A stretch of 64,000 bases of DNA, from contig CP154955.1 of assembly GCA_039621445.1 (NCBI GenBank), positions 39,688,426 through 39,752,425 of the forward strand. The letters are read 5' to 3'. A program made the position numbers and the translations under genes. Positions 50,450 to 62,459 of the stretch are shown here, piece by piece. The notes under the pieces are model-generated. The model was given only the letters and a program-made list of their open reading frames with translations. It made no database searches and was not told the origin of the DNA. Position 1 is the stretch's first letter; every line of letters begins with the position of its first letter. The stretch comes from Euglena gracilis (taxonomy: Eukaryota > Euglenida > Euglenophyceae > Euglenales).

Positions 50450-50995
50450 ATGCCGGTGCTGCTTTGCATTGTTGATCAAGTCGTCACAAAATCTTTCATC
50501 GAACGGAAAGACAACCCTTTCTATGGAGTCAGTCCAGCGACAAAAGCGCTCAGTTCATATTCCTCTGCGGAAAACATCAAGAAATTTTTGGTGCAGCTGG
50601 CGAGTGGCAGACCCTTCCAGAGGGTGATTGGCCAAAAGGCTTTCCGAGTGACTGCCATGCTGTTCTCAAAATGAAAATGTGAACGAAAGCAGCCTTGGAC
50701 CTTAGCTCTCCATCTTTGAATGCCACAGACGAAAAAGAGCTGGCGGCCACGTTTGGCTTTTTGGTGGCCAGCGCTGACACAGGCCTTCCATCCACCCAGC
50801 GCCAGGGCACCCCCCCCCATGGCAGACTTGCCTGTCTGCCTTGGGGCAATGAGAGCAAACGTGTGGGGAATCTGTCGAGCACCCGAGAACGCGAGGCAAA
50901 ACCCAACAAATGCGGGACACTTGAGTGAGAAAACGGAAGCGGTCAGGGAGGCAATTCCCCCATGGTCCATTACTTTTCTGGAAGCTTTGCATTGA
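50450..50995 (+). other. Plus-strand coding-like segment, unknown
   Basis: Frames reading VDQVVTKSFIERKDNPFYGV, KKFLVQLASGRPFQRVIGQK (50450-50671) and ADLPVCLGAMRANVWGICRA (50810-50990) have balanced composition and the region is free of C/G runs, like the inside of element A. No terminal repeats, domain or intact ORF seen; possibly a decayed mobile element. Confidence 0.3.
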
Positions 50996-50999
50996 ATTG

Positions 51000-52700
51000 T
51001 CCAATTTGCGAACAAATAATCAGGATTCTGAACCTATAACTCAACTTGGGGTCCGACTTCAGTGGCAGGGAAACTTTGGTGCTTCTCAACAAAACAGCTT
51101 CAGACGGACCTCCCCCACCAGCCTCCCCCCCCCCCAACACATAGGGGAACTCTGGGCATGTTGCATTGGGTTGGTGGGCAGAGCACGCACCTCAAGCGGG
51201 CCACTGCTCGCTGATCCGCTATCCTCCAATGAACCTGCCAGGTGTTTGTCGTCCTTTTATAACGTGAAACTGACACAGATTTTGACGGTCGCTACTTAGA
51301 ATGTAAAACAGAACAAAGTAACACATTGTATCAATATCAATATTAACATTCACATGCACATGCACATTCACATGCAGAGTCACCACCAATACCAATGTCA
51401 AGTATCAAGAGGATCACTTGCAAGATCAATATCATGATGAATATCAATATCAAGGTTATGTTATGTTTAACAATGGCAATGAAAAATCAGTACTAGTGTT
51501 TTGATCACAACATCAATTATGAAATTGACTTGGACATGCAGAGGTGCATGACCACCAGTGCCGCGTTGGCCCAAGCAGATTCCAGCGCAGGCCGGAGCCC
51601 AGTCGGAACCCATCAGGATCAGGGGGACCTGCACTGTGGTGCACTGCATGCAGCAAAAGGCTGGTGCTCCACACAGCAGGACGCTGGTACACCAGCCATG
51701 GAGACCAAGGAATCCATGCTCTGCGGGAAATAGGCTGTGGTCAGTAGGCATTTTCAAAAGTCATTTTTGCATCTGTTGTGCGGATTCCGCTCTGGTTCCG
51801 TGAATCAGTTCGAGCCAGAGGTGTAGGCTGTCTGGAAATGTCTGGAAAGGTCTTCGGAATGATTCACCTTCTCTTTAAACGAAGGCGATGTATAAAAAAA
51901 AAGGCGTCCATTTTCCAGACCAAAACGAGAGGATCAGAAAGATGGCTGTAAATGTCCGAGGCTTTTTCTCAAAGACAAATTGCATAAGAAATGGAGGTAA
52001 AATTTAGCAATTGAAACGCCATTTGACACTTCTTTTTGCCATGTGTCGAGCAGTTTTGTCCTGTTTTCCATTGAAGAAATTGAACAAATTCAGGCCATTT
52101 TCAAATTTTCAGGCTATTTTGCCTCAAAAAAATGCTATAAGGGTGAATATCTGCCAATATTTATGCATCTTTTTTAGCATCATCCCAACAGTAGTGGGTG
52201 AATTTGACAGCCAGAGGCCGCTCTGAACGCTTCACGACGAGTGGTCCAGCTCAGAGACTCAAAAAATTTTGCTGCCTGGAAAAAAAAAGCTTCGTGGGAA
52301 CTGGATCTCAGCTGGATCTGGTGTCCAACCACAGAAAAGAAATTGGTCCAAAAAGCCGAAAAGAAATACACAAACTTTTGATCTTGAGCTAAGCAGGGGA
52401 TTTTCGACTCAATTTCGCCAACGTTTTTGGTCGATTTGGCACCTTCAATTGCCAAAAAAAAAAATCCGTCGCGGCCCAGAACGACATTCTGTTCCCTTCG
52501 CGGCCCAGAACGACCTTTGGTTTGCAGCTAAGGTTTGTCGATGGGGGAGGTGGGTGCAGGGCTGGGAAAAAGGCTCCGACCATGTACTGCTTTGAGTTGC
52601 ATCGGTAAGCAGGTTAGACCTCGACATTCAAAATAATTTGTACATTGCGCAATGATAAGGAGGCGTGCGATAGATAGTTCCCCCAAAGGGTCGCCGTGAT
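51000..52700. other. No gene seen
   Basis: Unique sequence with ATCAATATCA-type repeats at 51320-51470 and a relative of the 10930 repeat at 52250-52460. Confidence 0.5.
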
Positions 52701-52713
52701 CTACTCACACGTC

Positions 52714-52788
52714 GCAGGGAACAAGTCCAGCATGTACTTCTGCCGCAACAGCTGGAGCAGCTCAGGTATCTCCTTGCCCAAGACCTTC
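52714..52788 (-). CDS. 75 bp exon of unknown protein
   Basis: Acceptor CCACAG and an ideal GTGAGT donor bracket KVLGKEIPELLQLLRQKYML then DLFPAT. Leu-rich amphipathic helix. It lies 2.4 kb upstream of the RIIa exon on the same strand and could be part of that gene. Confidence 0.5.
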
Positions 52789-53189
52789 CTGTGGTGTGTA
52801 GCATCACAGGGATGGAGGGGGAGTTACGGAGGAGGCAACTTGGGTTTTTGAGGCCCAGAGTGATGAGGGTTTTGAGGCCCACAAAACCACAGAGGAAAGA
52901 GGTCCTCCTGTGGGTTTCCCAGAAAAGACGATAAAAAACCGTGGCACAGATCATTTGGGTTGCATGTGCATTGTTTTGCTTGTCCGGTCGCAAAGCTTCT
53001 GGAGGTGGATCAGTTCTTAGCTCACAAAGGAAATACTCTTGTGTGAAGGAAATGAAATCGGGGACTGGGCGATTCTCAGTGCAAGGGGAGGAGGGGTAAG
53101 CGCAACATATATCTTCAAAAGTTGTTTGAGTGCCATCGTATGCCAGTTTGATCAATTAGTCCCCCCCTGCCTAGTGTCAAGGAATCCCA

Positions 53190-53270
53190 ATAATATATAT
53201 TATTATGCATTATTATTTGTTATATAATTATAAAATTACATATATTGTATATTTTATTCTATTGTCTATG
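53190..53270. other. AT-rich segment
   Basis: ATATATTATTATGC and TATATAATTATAAAA; no gene seen from 52800 to 54830 apart from repeats. Confidence 0.6.
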
Positions 53271-54039
53271 ATGCCTTTTTTTTTCCATTCCCCCCAAACT
53301 CTCCTCTCTCCTGCTTATCAAAGGAGAGGAAAATATGTCCTTTTTTCGTCATCTGCATTATCAAAAAGGGTCAAAATTCTGATCATTTCTCCTGCAAGTT
53401 TTCATAATCTGTTGAGAACTGGAAACTGCAAAACTGGAAAAGGAATCTGCATTTTTCAATTTTTTATTTAATCAGGTTGTTTCCTTATTTGGTAGCCTTT
53501 AACTACTACCCCCCCCCCAGATGGCCCAGTGGTTAAACGAGGGATGGGGGGGAGGTCCACTTTCTTAAACGCAAGCTCGACTGCATTTTTCGAAGTTTCC
53601 ATTTATTATTTTAGGAGTTGGGTCAGGGTCACAACTGTCGTCAAGAAGGGATTACAGTTCAGGTTAAGCCAAAGTTAGGAGGTTAGGCCGAATTCGGGCT
53701 TAAAATCAGGCCTAAAGTTTTCCTAATTTAGCTCAAGGGCCCAAATCTGAGCCCTAACCCTATTCCGAACTCCTAACCCTCACCCTATCCCTTTCAAATA
53801 CCCAAAAACCAACCCTATTCCTCGAGTAGGCACCAGGCACACTATACTCCACTTTTGACCATCTGGGCCCGCTTCTTACACGCAGGGGGGTTCGGACCGG
53901 ACTGTTTAGCTTCTGGACCCTCACCCCCCAGGGGCCCAGTAATGGCCCGTGATTCACAGTTCTCATTATTTTTTGCATTTTTTGCAGAAAACTTACAAAT
54001 TGCATTTCCATTCATTTTGCTATTTTTGGACCCAAACCA

Positions 54040-54350
54040 GGGCGGTCCATTACGGACCGGAGGTGTTTTCCCCCTTAACGACTGCCCCTTGAGGACCGCC
54101 CTTAGGCCGTAAGGGACGGCCAAGGGTCGAACTGGGGCGTGAAAGGGGTAATATGTGAAACAGTCGAAAAGGTCATTTTTTGACGTTTTGGGTGGATGGT
54201 CCAAAGATGCCAGAAATCACTTTTTTCCCGAAGTCGACCCGTTTTTGCCAAAAAAATGGCCATTTTGTTGTCCATTTTTCTTATGGATTTTTCATTGAGT
54301 GTGCTGGGACGATTTTTTTTTCGTTAAGGACCGCCCTTACCTGGAATAGA
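54040..54350 (-). repeat. Inverted-orientation relative of element L
   Basis: Starts CAGGGCGGTCCATTACGG and ends TTAAGGACCGCCCTTACC; interior has TTTTTTGACGTTTTGGGTGG, GGTCCAAAGATGCCAG and CGAAGTCGACCCGTTT, the complement of 2398-2704. Confidence 0.65.
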
Positions 54351-54837
54351 TAAAATTATTTTTTCTGTTATTTTGATAGTTTTTTTTAAGTTTTTGTTTG
54401 CCATTTACATTCATTTTGTGTTTCACAAAAAGGCACACAAAGGCAACAAGGGTGTTGCCTTTGTGTGGATGTTCGAAAGAAGAGGGTGAATGTCAGGATT
54501 TGAGGCCTAGATTTAGCCCAAACAGAATTAGGCCTAAAAATCTAAACCTAATTGATTCCTTCATAAAGCCCTGCCCGCACTGTTCACCTCATGTTACGAA
54601 CATTTCTCTGTTGGGCCAAAGGGTTCTTTTCACTCTTCCCCCCCCCCTGTCCTTCTGTGATGGCTTCCCTCTCCCAGTGCGTGGCCAAAACCCCAACCCC
54701 AACTATGCTCAAAGCCAAACGCTTCGGCTTTGGTAAATCACCAACAAGGAAACGCAGAGAGACCACCCACAAGCCCGTATGGTCAATTGGGGGTGCCAAG
54801 TAAAAAGGTATGCCATTAATTTTTCAAAGCACACAAT

Positions 54838-54988
54838 CTAGAGATGGCAGAGGGTAGCACACTTTGCCACAAATTCGTAGGTGCAAAAGGATTGGTAGCG
54901 AGCGTGTCTTGAGGAAGCTTCCGCCCCAGCGTCGGTCACCTCCGCGGGCATGGCAAAGGGCTCTCCAAACACGGCATGGATGGTGAGC
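54838..54988 (-). CDS. Terminal exon of unknown protein
   Basis: After a strong CTCTCGTTGCAG acceptor: LTIHAVFGEPFAMPAEVTDA then ARYQSFCTYEFVAKCATLCH-L and TAG at 54838. Clear coding composition; family not recognised. Confidence 0.5.
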
Positions 54989-55154
54989 CTGCAACGAGAG
55001 ACAAAGGGGGAAGCAGGCAGCGGTTCTTTGCTGGAAGTATTTATTTTCTGTGGGCCACAAAGATCAAAAACATTGAATAGATTCAAGAAATTTCGACTTT
55101 ATTTATTCCGTTTAATTGACAAAAGCAAGTGTGGCTACTCATGGCCAGTTGCTG

Positions 55155-55545
55155 GGCATACAATTTTTACCGACCCCCCGGGGGGAGGGGGGGGGGTTAC
55201 TTCCACTCTTCCAAAAACCAGTCACTCACTTTTTTTGGAAAACCAGTCAGTCACTGCCCCCCAGGGGGGTCAGCCACTCTGGAATCCAAGGAAAATTTGA
55301 CTAAAACCGTGACAAAAGGCCAAAAACAATTTTCTGGCGCCTTTGGCGCCGGATCACGTTAGTGGTTTTTGGCTGATCCCGCCCCTGGGGGGAGGGGGTC
55401 ATGGCCAAAAACCAGTCAGTAATTCTGAAAAAAAAACCAGTGACCCACCCGCGGGAGGGGGGGTCGGCCAGTGACTAGATCTTGCGGGGGGAGGGGGGGT
55501 TGGCGGCCCAAAACGGGGCGCTGGCGGGGGGAGTCCTGGGGGGAT
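55155..55545. repeat. GC-run repeat related to element F
   Basis: Begins CATACAATTTTTACCGACC, contains several CCAGTCAGTCACT words and TTTCTGGCGCCTTTGGCGCC, as element F does. Right end not found. Confidence 0.6.
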
Positions 55546-55559
55546 GAAATAAAGCTGTT

Positions 55560-57672
55560 GACAAACGACACGCAGCTGCACAGAAACGACCAGGGCGTTT
55601 TGCATTAAATTTTTTGTGTTCATTGCACATTCAATAAACAATCACAAGGGGAAAAAAATAGTCAAAAAAGATGTAATTCAGCACACCTGGGTGAACCTCG
55701 AGGGGGGGGGTCTGGCATCCTTGGACCTCCACCCATCCACCATCAACGTCAAAAATACGTTCTTCGACATTTCAATTCTTCACCCTGCTCGACGCCGGAC
55801 TGCGTTGGCCGGCCAAAAAAAAAACCCGTCCCTTATGGACTGCCGACCAACCTGATGGTGACGCATTCTGCCGAAGGGATGAGGAGCAAATTATCAAATA
55901 TCCAACAACAAAATAATGAATTATTAGACATCAACCACTGCAACCCCAAATTCACAGTTGCCTCGGAATCCAGGGAGGGGAAGAAGGCACAAACTTCAAC
56001 GTGTAGGCAAACGACAAGTCTCGGTGGCGCCAAGAATCGGCCAAGCAATAGAGAAGCCGCTCAAAGAAGTCGGAGGTAGCTAAGAGGCAAAGGTGTCTGA
56101 AGGCAAGCCACAAGTTTAGTTCACCCCAATTGAGCAAGGGTTAAAACTATGGGGTGGTCTCATACCGTTGGCCCCCTGGGGGGCCAGGGATATGAGCGGG
56201 TGGGGGGGGGGGGTATCACACATGTGGCTTGCCTCATACCTATCCCCGATTTCGGGATTTTTCCCCTACTGATTCCACCGATTGGCTGGGAGAGTTTCAG
56301 ATGTTTCCACTGTCTCGAGCCCGTGTGAGTTACCGCGCGGAAAAGGGAACGAGTTAGGGTTTAAAATAGGTTACAGTTATGGTCTAGGCCTAAATTAGGC
56401 CTAAATTGAACAGATTTGGTTGAATATCAGGCGTAAATTTGGGCAAAATTTAGGTACCCTAATTCTATCCCTATCAATAACCCCCTCGTCAATCAATTCA
56501 AATGTCATCAATCAGATCAATTCTCCCTTACTCGCCTGAATCGCCGCACTCGGCTTTCAGGAAACCATGCAAAAAAACAGGAAATTTTAGGATATCCCCT
56601 GGATCCGGGGACAAGTGGGACCGATGACAACCGACCCCATTATGCCACTGGCCCCACGGGGAGAGAGGGAGGGGGGTGGTCCCCCACCCCGGAGGGCTGG
56701 TTGACCCCCCCCCGAAGAAAAAAAACAACGATGCAAAGCACCGGAAATTTTCATGAGAGGCAGCAAAAGGTGCCCAAAACTGTGTTTGCAAGCGACTTTT
56801 TCATCGAATTAGCAAGGGGAAACAGATGATCAAAACATTTGTTTTCTGGTGCAAAGTGCAGGAAATTCTTTGGTTCCCAAAGAATCGGGGGGGGGGCTGG
56901 TGGCCTGGACCCGTGGTCAGACCCCCCTCCCATATACAAAAACCAACGCTCGCTTAACATGATGAGGGAGGGCAGGACGAAGCTGCCAATTGTGGCTGCA
57001 AGGAACCCTCCCTCAGGCACCAAGCAACCTTGGGCGTAACGTCAAACAGCGGACCCAGGACTGGTCCACGGTCACATAAAAATTCTGAGGTGGCCACAAT
57101 TCGCTTCTTCCCAATTTCATCTCTGCTCCATATTTCTCAGTTCACACCTGCTTGGTCAATTTGTTTCCGGAAGCAGAATGAGGAGGAAAAAAAAACGGCA
57201 AAGATATGTGAATGACACAATGCTTGCGGGTAATTTTTTGTGCAGCGAGAAGAAAAAGTCAGGAAAAGAAGTTTCTGCTTAAATGAAGAAAATATAGGAG
57301 AGGGATCCTAACAAGAACATCTGCCAAACGTCTGCATGGCAATAACCCTTTATGCCAACCTTTTGAACTTTTTTTTCAGAGACACTGGTCACAGGAGAAA
57401 TCGATCTGAATGAGGAAGGGGCGGCCACACTGTGGAACGGGTTGGTGAGGATGAGGAGGTCGCGGAACTTCTGGGCATCTAGGGTGGGCAACTGCGCTGG
57501 GCAGCACAGCACAGCTGGTAACCCGTGATGTCCCAGGGACAGGGGAGTGGGTGGGCATGTGCCCTGTGCCACTACCCATACAGACAACACATGTGCACAC
57601 AGAAATACAGATAGATGTTGATAGTTGAACACACGCGCGCATGCAAACACGCGCAAACACATATTGCTCCAC

Positions 57673-57714
<42 letters not shown>

Positions 57715-58390
57715 CCGCACGCACGCACACACCCCACAACGTGCCCCCGCGAAAGACGCGAAACAAAAAAAACGCAGATAAATAAAAGGCAAGCATTTTG
57801 GGGTGTCCTGGTGTACAAAAATATCGAAAACGATGCTTTTGTCATCTTGAGAACATTCTGATTCTGAAAGTATGCTTTTCTTTGGTCAAAAAAAAATGCC
57901 AAAATAATGGAAAGTTTGGCTTTTTGAGATTCAGGTCCTGAACATTTTTACAAAATCAATGCTTCAAAAATGACTTAACAAAAAAAAAGTCGAAGCCAAA
58001 AAAAAATGCCAGAAAAAACATAAAAATACAAAAATGATTTAAAAAAAAATACGAAAATCAAAAAAGTGGCCCCACAACTCTGGAACACCCCCGGAGGGAC
58101 CTACTTGTATGGGGAGGCAGTGGGACCTCCCTCTCCCCACACAAATGGACCGGTCCCTCAATTTCCAGGTTCCATTTGCATGATTACTCTGAATTCATGG
58201 TGTGCCGAAGAGTGATTTGATCTTTGACTGAAAAATGAGGCAGGAACAGGGTCAGGGTCAGGGCTACATTCAGAATAGGGTTAGGGTTGCTTCAGGAAAT
58301 GTGAGGAACAGGGGAAGGTTTTTAAATATTTTGGGCTTTAATTTGGCCGAAATTCACCTCTCATTGGGGGGGATTGACTAAAATGCAGAA
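55560..58390. other. Repeats and two weak exon candidates
   Basis: Element-L-like fragment at 55700-55850. Minus-strand frames GFLAATIGSFVLPSLIMLSE (56940-57020, membrane-helix-like) and QKFRDLLILTNPFHSVAAPS (57410-57490) are coding-like but unsupported by domains. CA repeat at 57670-57712. Confidence 0.35.
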
Positions 58391-58419
58391 ACCGGTTGGG
58401 CCCCCCCCACACGTGTACG

Positions 58420-58523
<104 letters not shown>

Positions 58524-58915
58524 ATCACTAAAATGCGCTTCCAGTTGCGCCTTGTTTGAGGGGCACGCAAAATGCTCGGCGATGAGATGTGGCTTCTGAG
58601 AAGAAGGCCGACGTGAGGAAGGAGCGGAAAAGGCAGTGACCGAGAAGATGAGTGCCCACCAACCCAGGGGTCAAGGGGGCCATGGGGACCACCCCTAAGG
58701 GGAAGGGGGTCCGGGGGGACCAACTTTTTGGAGGTCAGTTGGGCGAAAATTTGGGGGAAGAAATTTTTGACACTTTGGACTGAAAATAAACCCCTCCGGG
58801 GACCAGCTCAGCCCTAACCCCCCACCTCAATGGAGACGGCGCACCCACCCCTGGGGGTACAACCTTGAAAAAAAAATCCTGGTTAGCTGGTCAGGAGCAC
58901 CATCGGCTGCCTGTC

Positions 58916-59578
<663 letters not shown>

Positions 59579-59599
59579 ATTTATTGTTGATGTCATTAC

Positions 59600-60705
59600 C
59601 ACCACAACTGCTATTAATTTTAATTGTCATTTTTATTATTTGTATTCTAATTGTCATATGTTGGTTCTTTCCTGCGACTGGTTGAACCACTCTTGCGCTT
59701 TGAATAAAAAGCCGGTGGTATCATTGATGGGAGTTTATTCACATCTAATCCCCTCCCTTATCTCAAGCACCGGTGTCTACTGCAAGGGGGTGTTTCACCT
59801 TTCTCCATTCTTTGATAATGTCCCATTTTGGCAGCCCATAGGTTGCCTTTACTTGGGGGGGGGGGGGGGTTGTTGTTGTGCTGCAGTGCAGTGCAATGCA
59901 AAAAGAAGAGGGCTGGTAATTGGGACCACACCATTGCTTAAGGCGTGTCCAAACCATCCCGTAGGGGGTGATTGACTGGTTTTTTCCTCGATTAATGGTT
60001 TTGGTTGGCTCCGAACCCCCCTTAGTTGCACTGAGGCTTCTTGTCTGTTTATGGCCAGCACTAGCTTCGCTTCTGGCCCAGTTTGTTGTGTGGTGGGTGG
60101 CCAGGTACCCCTTACACCAGTGTTCTTTTGTTGCTCCGCCTGGCCGAGCACTCACCTTGTGTGGTTGGTGCGCTTCCTGTGGGTGGGTCTACACCTTTGC
60201 GCCCCGGTGCTGCTCTTGCCTCGTGCCCTCTTCCCACTTTTCTGTGTGGAGGATACATGGTGCGGGTACTACGCCATGACTTGAAAAGTTCAGTTTAGCC
60301 TCACGGTCCCGCGGCATTAGTTTGAGGCTGAAGGGAAGATTTTGAGGGGGGTGTGGGCCTTATTGATCGAAGAAGGCACCCCTCGGGGGGGGGGGGGGGC
60401 AATGTAAGGGAGGAAAAAATTGGCTCGGCTGAAGATTAGCATGTTGAGGGGGACGAAAACCAGTGGAGGAGCGAAGAAACTCGGGGAGGACAACTCTCGC
60501 CTTAGAGGGGTGGCAGGAGGATCCTTACACACTGGTACCTGCGCTCCATGCCCTGTCTGGGGTTGGTTTGGGCAGTTCGCTGCCTCGCAGGTGGGTCCCA
60601 CTCTGCTGGCTTCCCCTTTGTGGTTGGGTTGCTGGGAGGTGCGCTCCTACTGGGCCGGTGAGCCCAAAGGCCCTCCAGGCGGCTGCACTAAGCGCCTCTC
60701 CGGAC
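59600..60705. other. No gene seen
   Basis: A half-copy of the element F end (CACACCATTGCTTAAGG) lies at 59928. The plus frames around 60040-60290 and 60460-60720 are open but Trp/Cys/Leu-rich without domain support. Confidence 0.45.
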
Positions 60706-61016
60706 CATACCATTGCTTAGCGACCCCCGGGGGGGTGGGAGGGGGGGTCACTTTCCACCCTGAAAAAACCAGTCAGTCACTTTACCCCCCCCGGGGGGAT
60801 AGGCCACTCTTCAGGAGGCAATCAAATCTTGCCAAAAAAGTCTCAAAAAATCCACAAAATTTCTGGCGCCTTCGGCACCAGCCACTTTTTCATTTTCGGG
60901 CCTACCCCACCCCGGGGGGGGGGGGGGGCTCTGGGTAAAAAAAAACAGTCCTCTGAAAAAACCAGCCAGTCACCCCCGGGGGTGGTGGGGTAGGACAGGT
61001 GTTAAGCAATGGTATG
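60706..61016 (+). mobile_element. Short GC-run element with 8 bp duplication (element F)
   Basis: CATACCATTGCTTA at both ends in inverted orientation, with CTCCGGAC duplicated at 60698-60705 and 61017-61024. Body: CCCCCGGGGGGG, CCAGTCAGTCACTTT, TTCTGGCGCCTTCGGC, CCAGCCAGTCACCCCC. 311 bp, non-coding. Confidence 0.8.
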
Positions 61017-61499
61017 CTCCGGACCCCCCTCCCCGGGTGGGGTGGGGTCTGCCAGGAACGACCGAAGGTGCCCCACCCGGCGCCCCACCCCTTCTTGGGT
61101 TGGGGGTGGGTGACTGGTTTTCGAAACGGTACTGATTGATTGATTGGCTGCCGGATTCGCACTTGAGGGATTTTCTTCAGAATGGGCGCATTAGCGCAAA
61201 TTTACCATTTTTACGAAATCTCTGGGACCCTGTGCTTTATGTACTTCATGAACTGTTGAAACCCCCTATCAGAGGGTTGTGGCTCCAAGGTGGTTTGGTA
61301 TGCAAGTTCCTTACTGGGTGACGCGGATAGGGCAGAGGGTGAGATTGGTGCTCTCGGATGTCAGACAGTTGGGAAGCACACACCCGCTGTTACAACAATT
61401 GGTGTGAGTGCTGACACGTTGTCTGACTGGCCAGGGTACTACAGCCACCCGTTAGGGCACGGAGCGATATTACATACATCATCACATACTACATACATA

Positions 61500-61960
61500 C
61501 TGTGTTCGCCAGCCGTCACGCAACTGATGTGTGTTCATGTGCGCATTTGCGCGCGCAAACAGAATTATGTTTGGCGCATTCGCACACAACGCAAAACGTT
61601 GAAATGGCATGCCCTTGTGCGGAAATGCGCCCACAAACAAATTTTGTTTGTACGTGCCAACGTGCGCAGCAACCACTTGTGGAAACTGGTATGAGGACGA
61701 TTTGTGCATGGGCGAAAAAGAGCGCACGAACAACATTTTAAAGCACACTGCTGATTACCACAACCCTTTGATGTTTTTTTTAACGTGATGTGTTGGTGCA
61801 TGCATTTGCGCGCATGAGCAAATTTTTTGTGGGTGCAAACGTGCGCACCAAAATTGAATCACTCGCTTCAATGTTGTGTGTTCATGGGAGCTTTAGTGCA
61901 CACAAACAATGCCAACCGTTGATTTGCACCACGATTGCGCGGTGATGAAATTTGTGGTGC
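61500..61960 (+). repeat. Diverged tandem units rich in TGCGC and CAAACA
   Basis: About five irregular units with GTGTGTTCATGTGCGCATTT, GCGCGCAAACA, CAAATTTTGTTTGTACGTGC, AACGTGCGCA and GCACACAAACAATG. Resembles the subterminal arrays of elements B and C but no terminal repeat was found. Confidence 0.5.
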
Positions 61961-62309
61961 GAAATAGTTGGTAATGTTCACTTAAACACGGCATCTGACG
62001 TTGCGGAAATTTGCCTGCCTTCCGTGTACACGTTCTGCACTGATGTTCCCTGGCCTGCACGACCGGCTGTTTTTGGCATCATCCGTTTGGCAGTTAAGTG
62101 TAACGAATTGACGGCGTGCAACGACCTGTGACTGCTCGACGCTTTCTCTGCAACACTGCGTCACAAGAATTCAAAATTTCGTACCTGAAATACCCAGGAT
62201 ATGTCGGGCCAGAATCCGTTTTCCGGTATCTCTACTGTGTTTACTCATTTCTTCCATTGGAAAACATGAAACACACCAGTTTTTGCACATAATTTGTGGG
62301 GGGCAGGCA

Positions 62310-62455
62310 AGGACAGTCATCCCCGGTTTTTGGTCTCCGGTGGGATCCGGTGGGATCCGGTGGGACAGTCATCCCCGGTTTTTGGTCTCCGGTGGGATCC
62401 GGTGGGATCCGGTGGGATCCGGTGGGATCCGGTGGGGTTCCGGTGGGTTGCCTTG
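62310..62455 (+). repeat. GGTGGGATCC minisatellite
   Basis: A 52 bp unit (ACAGTCATCCCCGGTTTTTG then TCTCC and CGGTGGGATC repeats) occurs twice and ends in more 10-base CGGTGGGATC units. Two further units lie at 63130-63160. Confidence 0.9.
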
Positions 62456-62459
62456 GGGG

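Noticed and set aside
53518-53560. A-box-like TGGCCCAGTGGTTAA
   Set aside because: No B box or cloverleaf downstream; single short match.
53610-58300. Repeated TTAGGG/CCCTAA-like words (for example 53750-53790, 56345, 58280) as interstitial telomeres
   Set aside because: Only one to three imperfect units at each site, mixed with TAGGCCTAAAT words; more likely a dispersed repeat.
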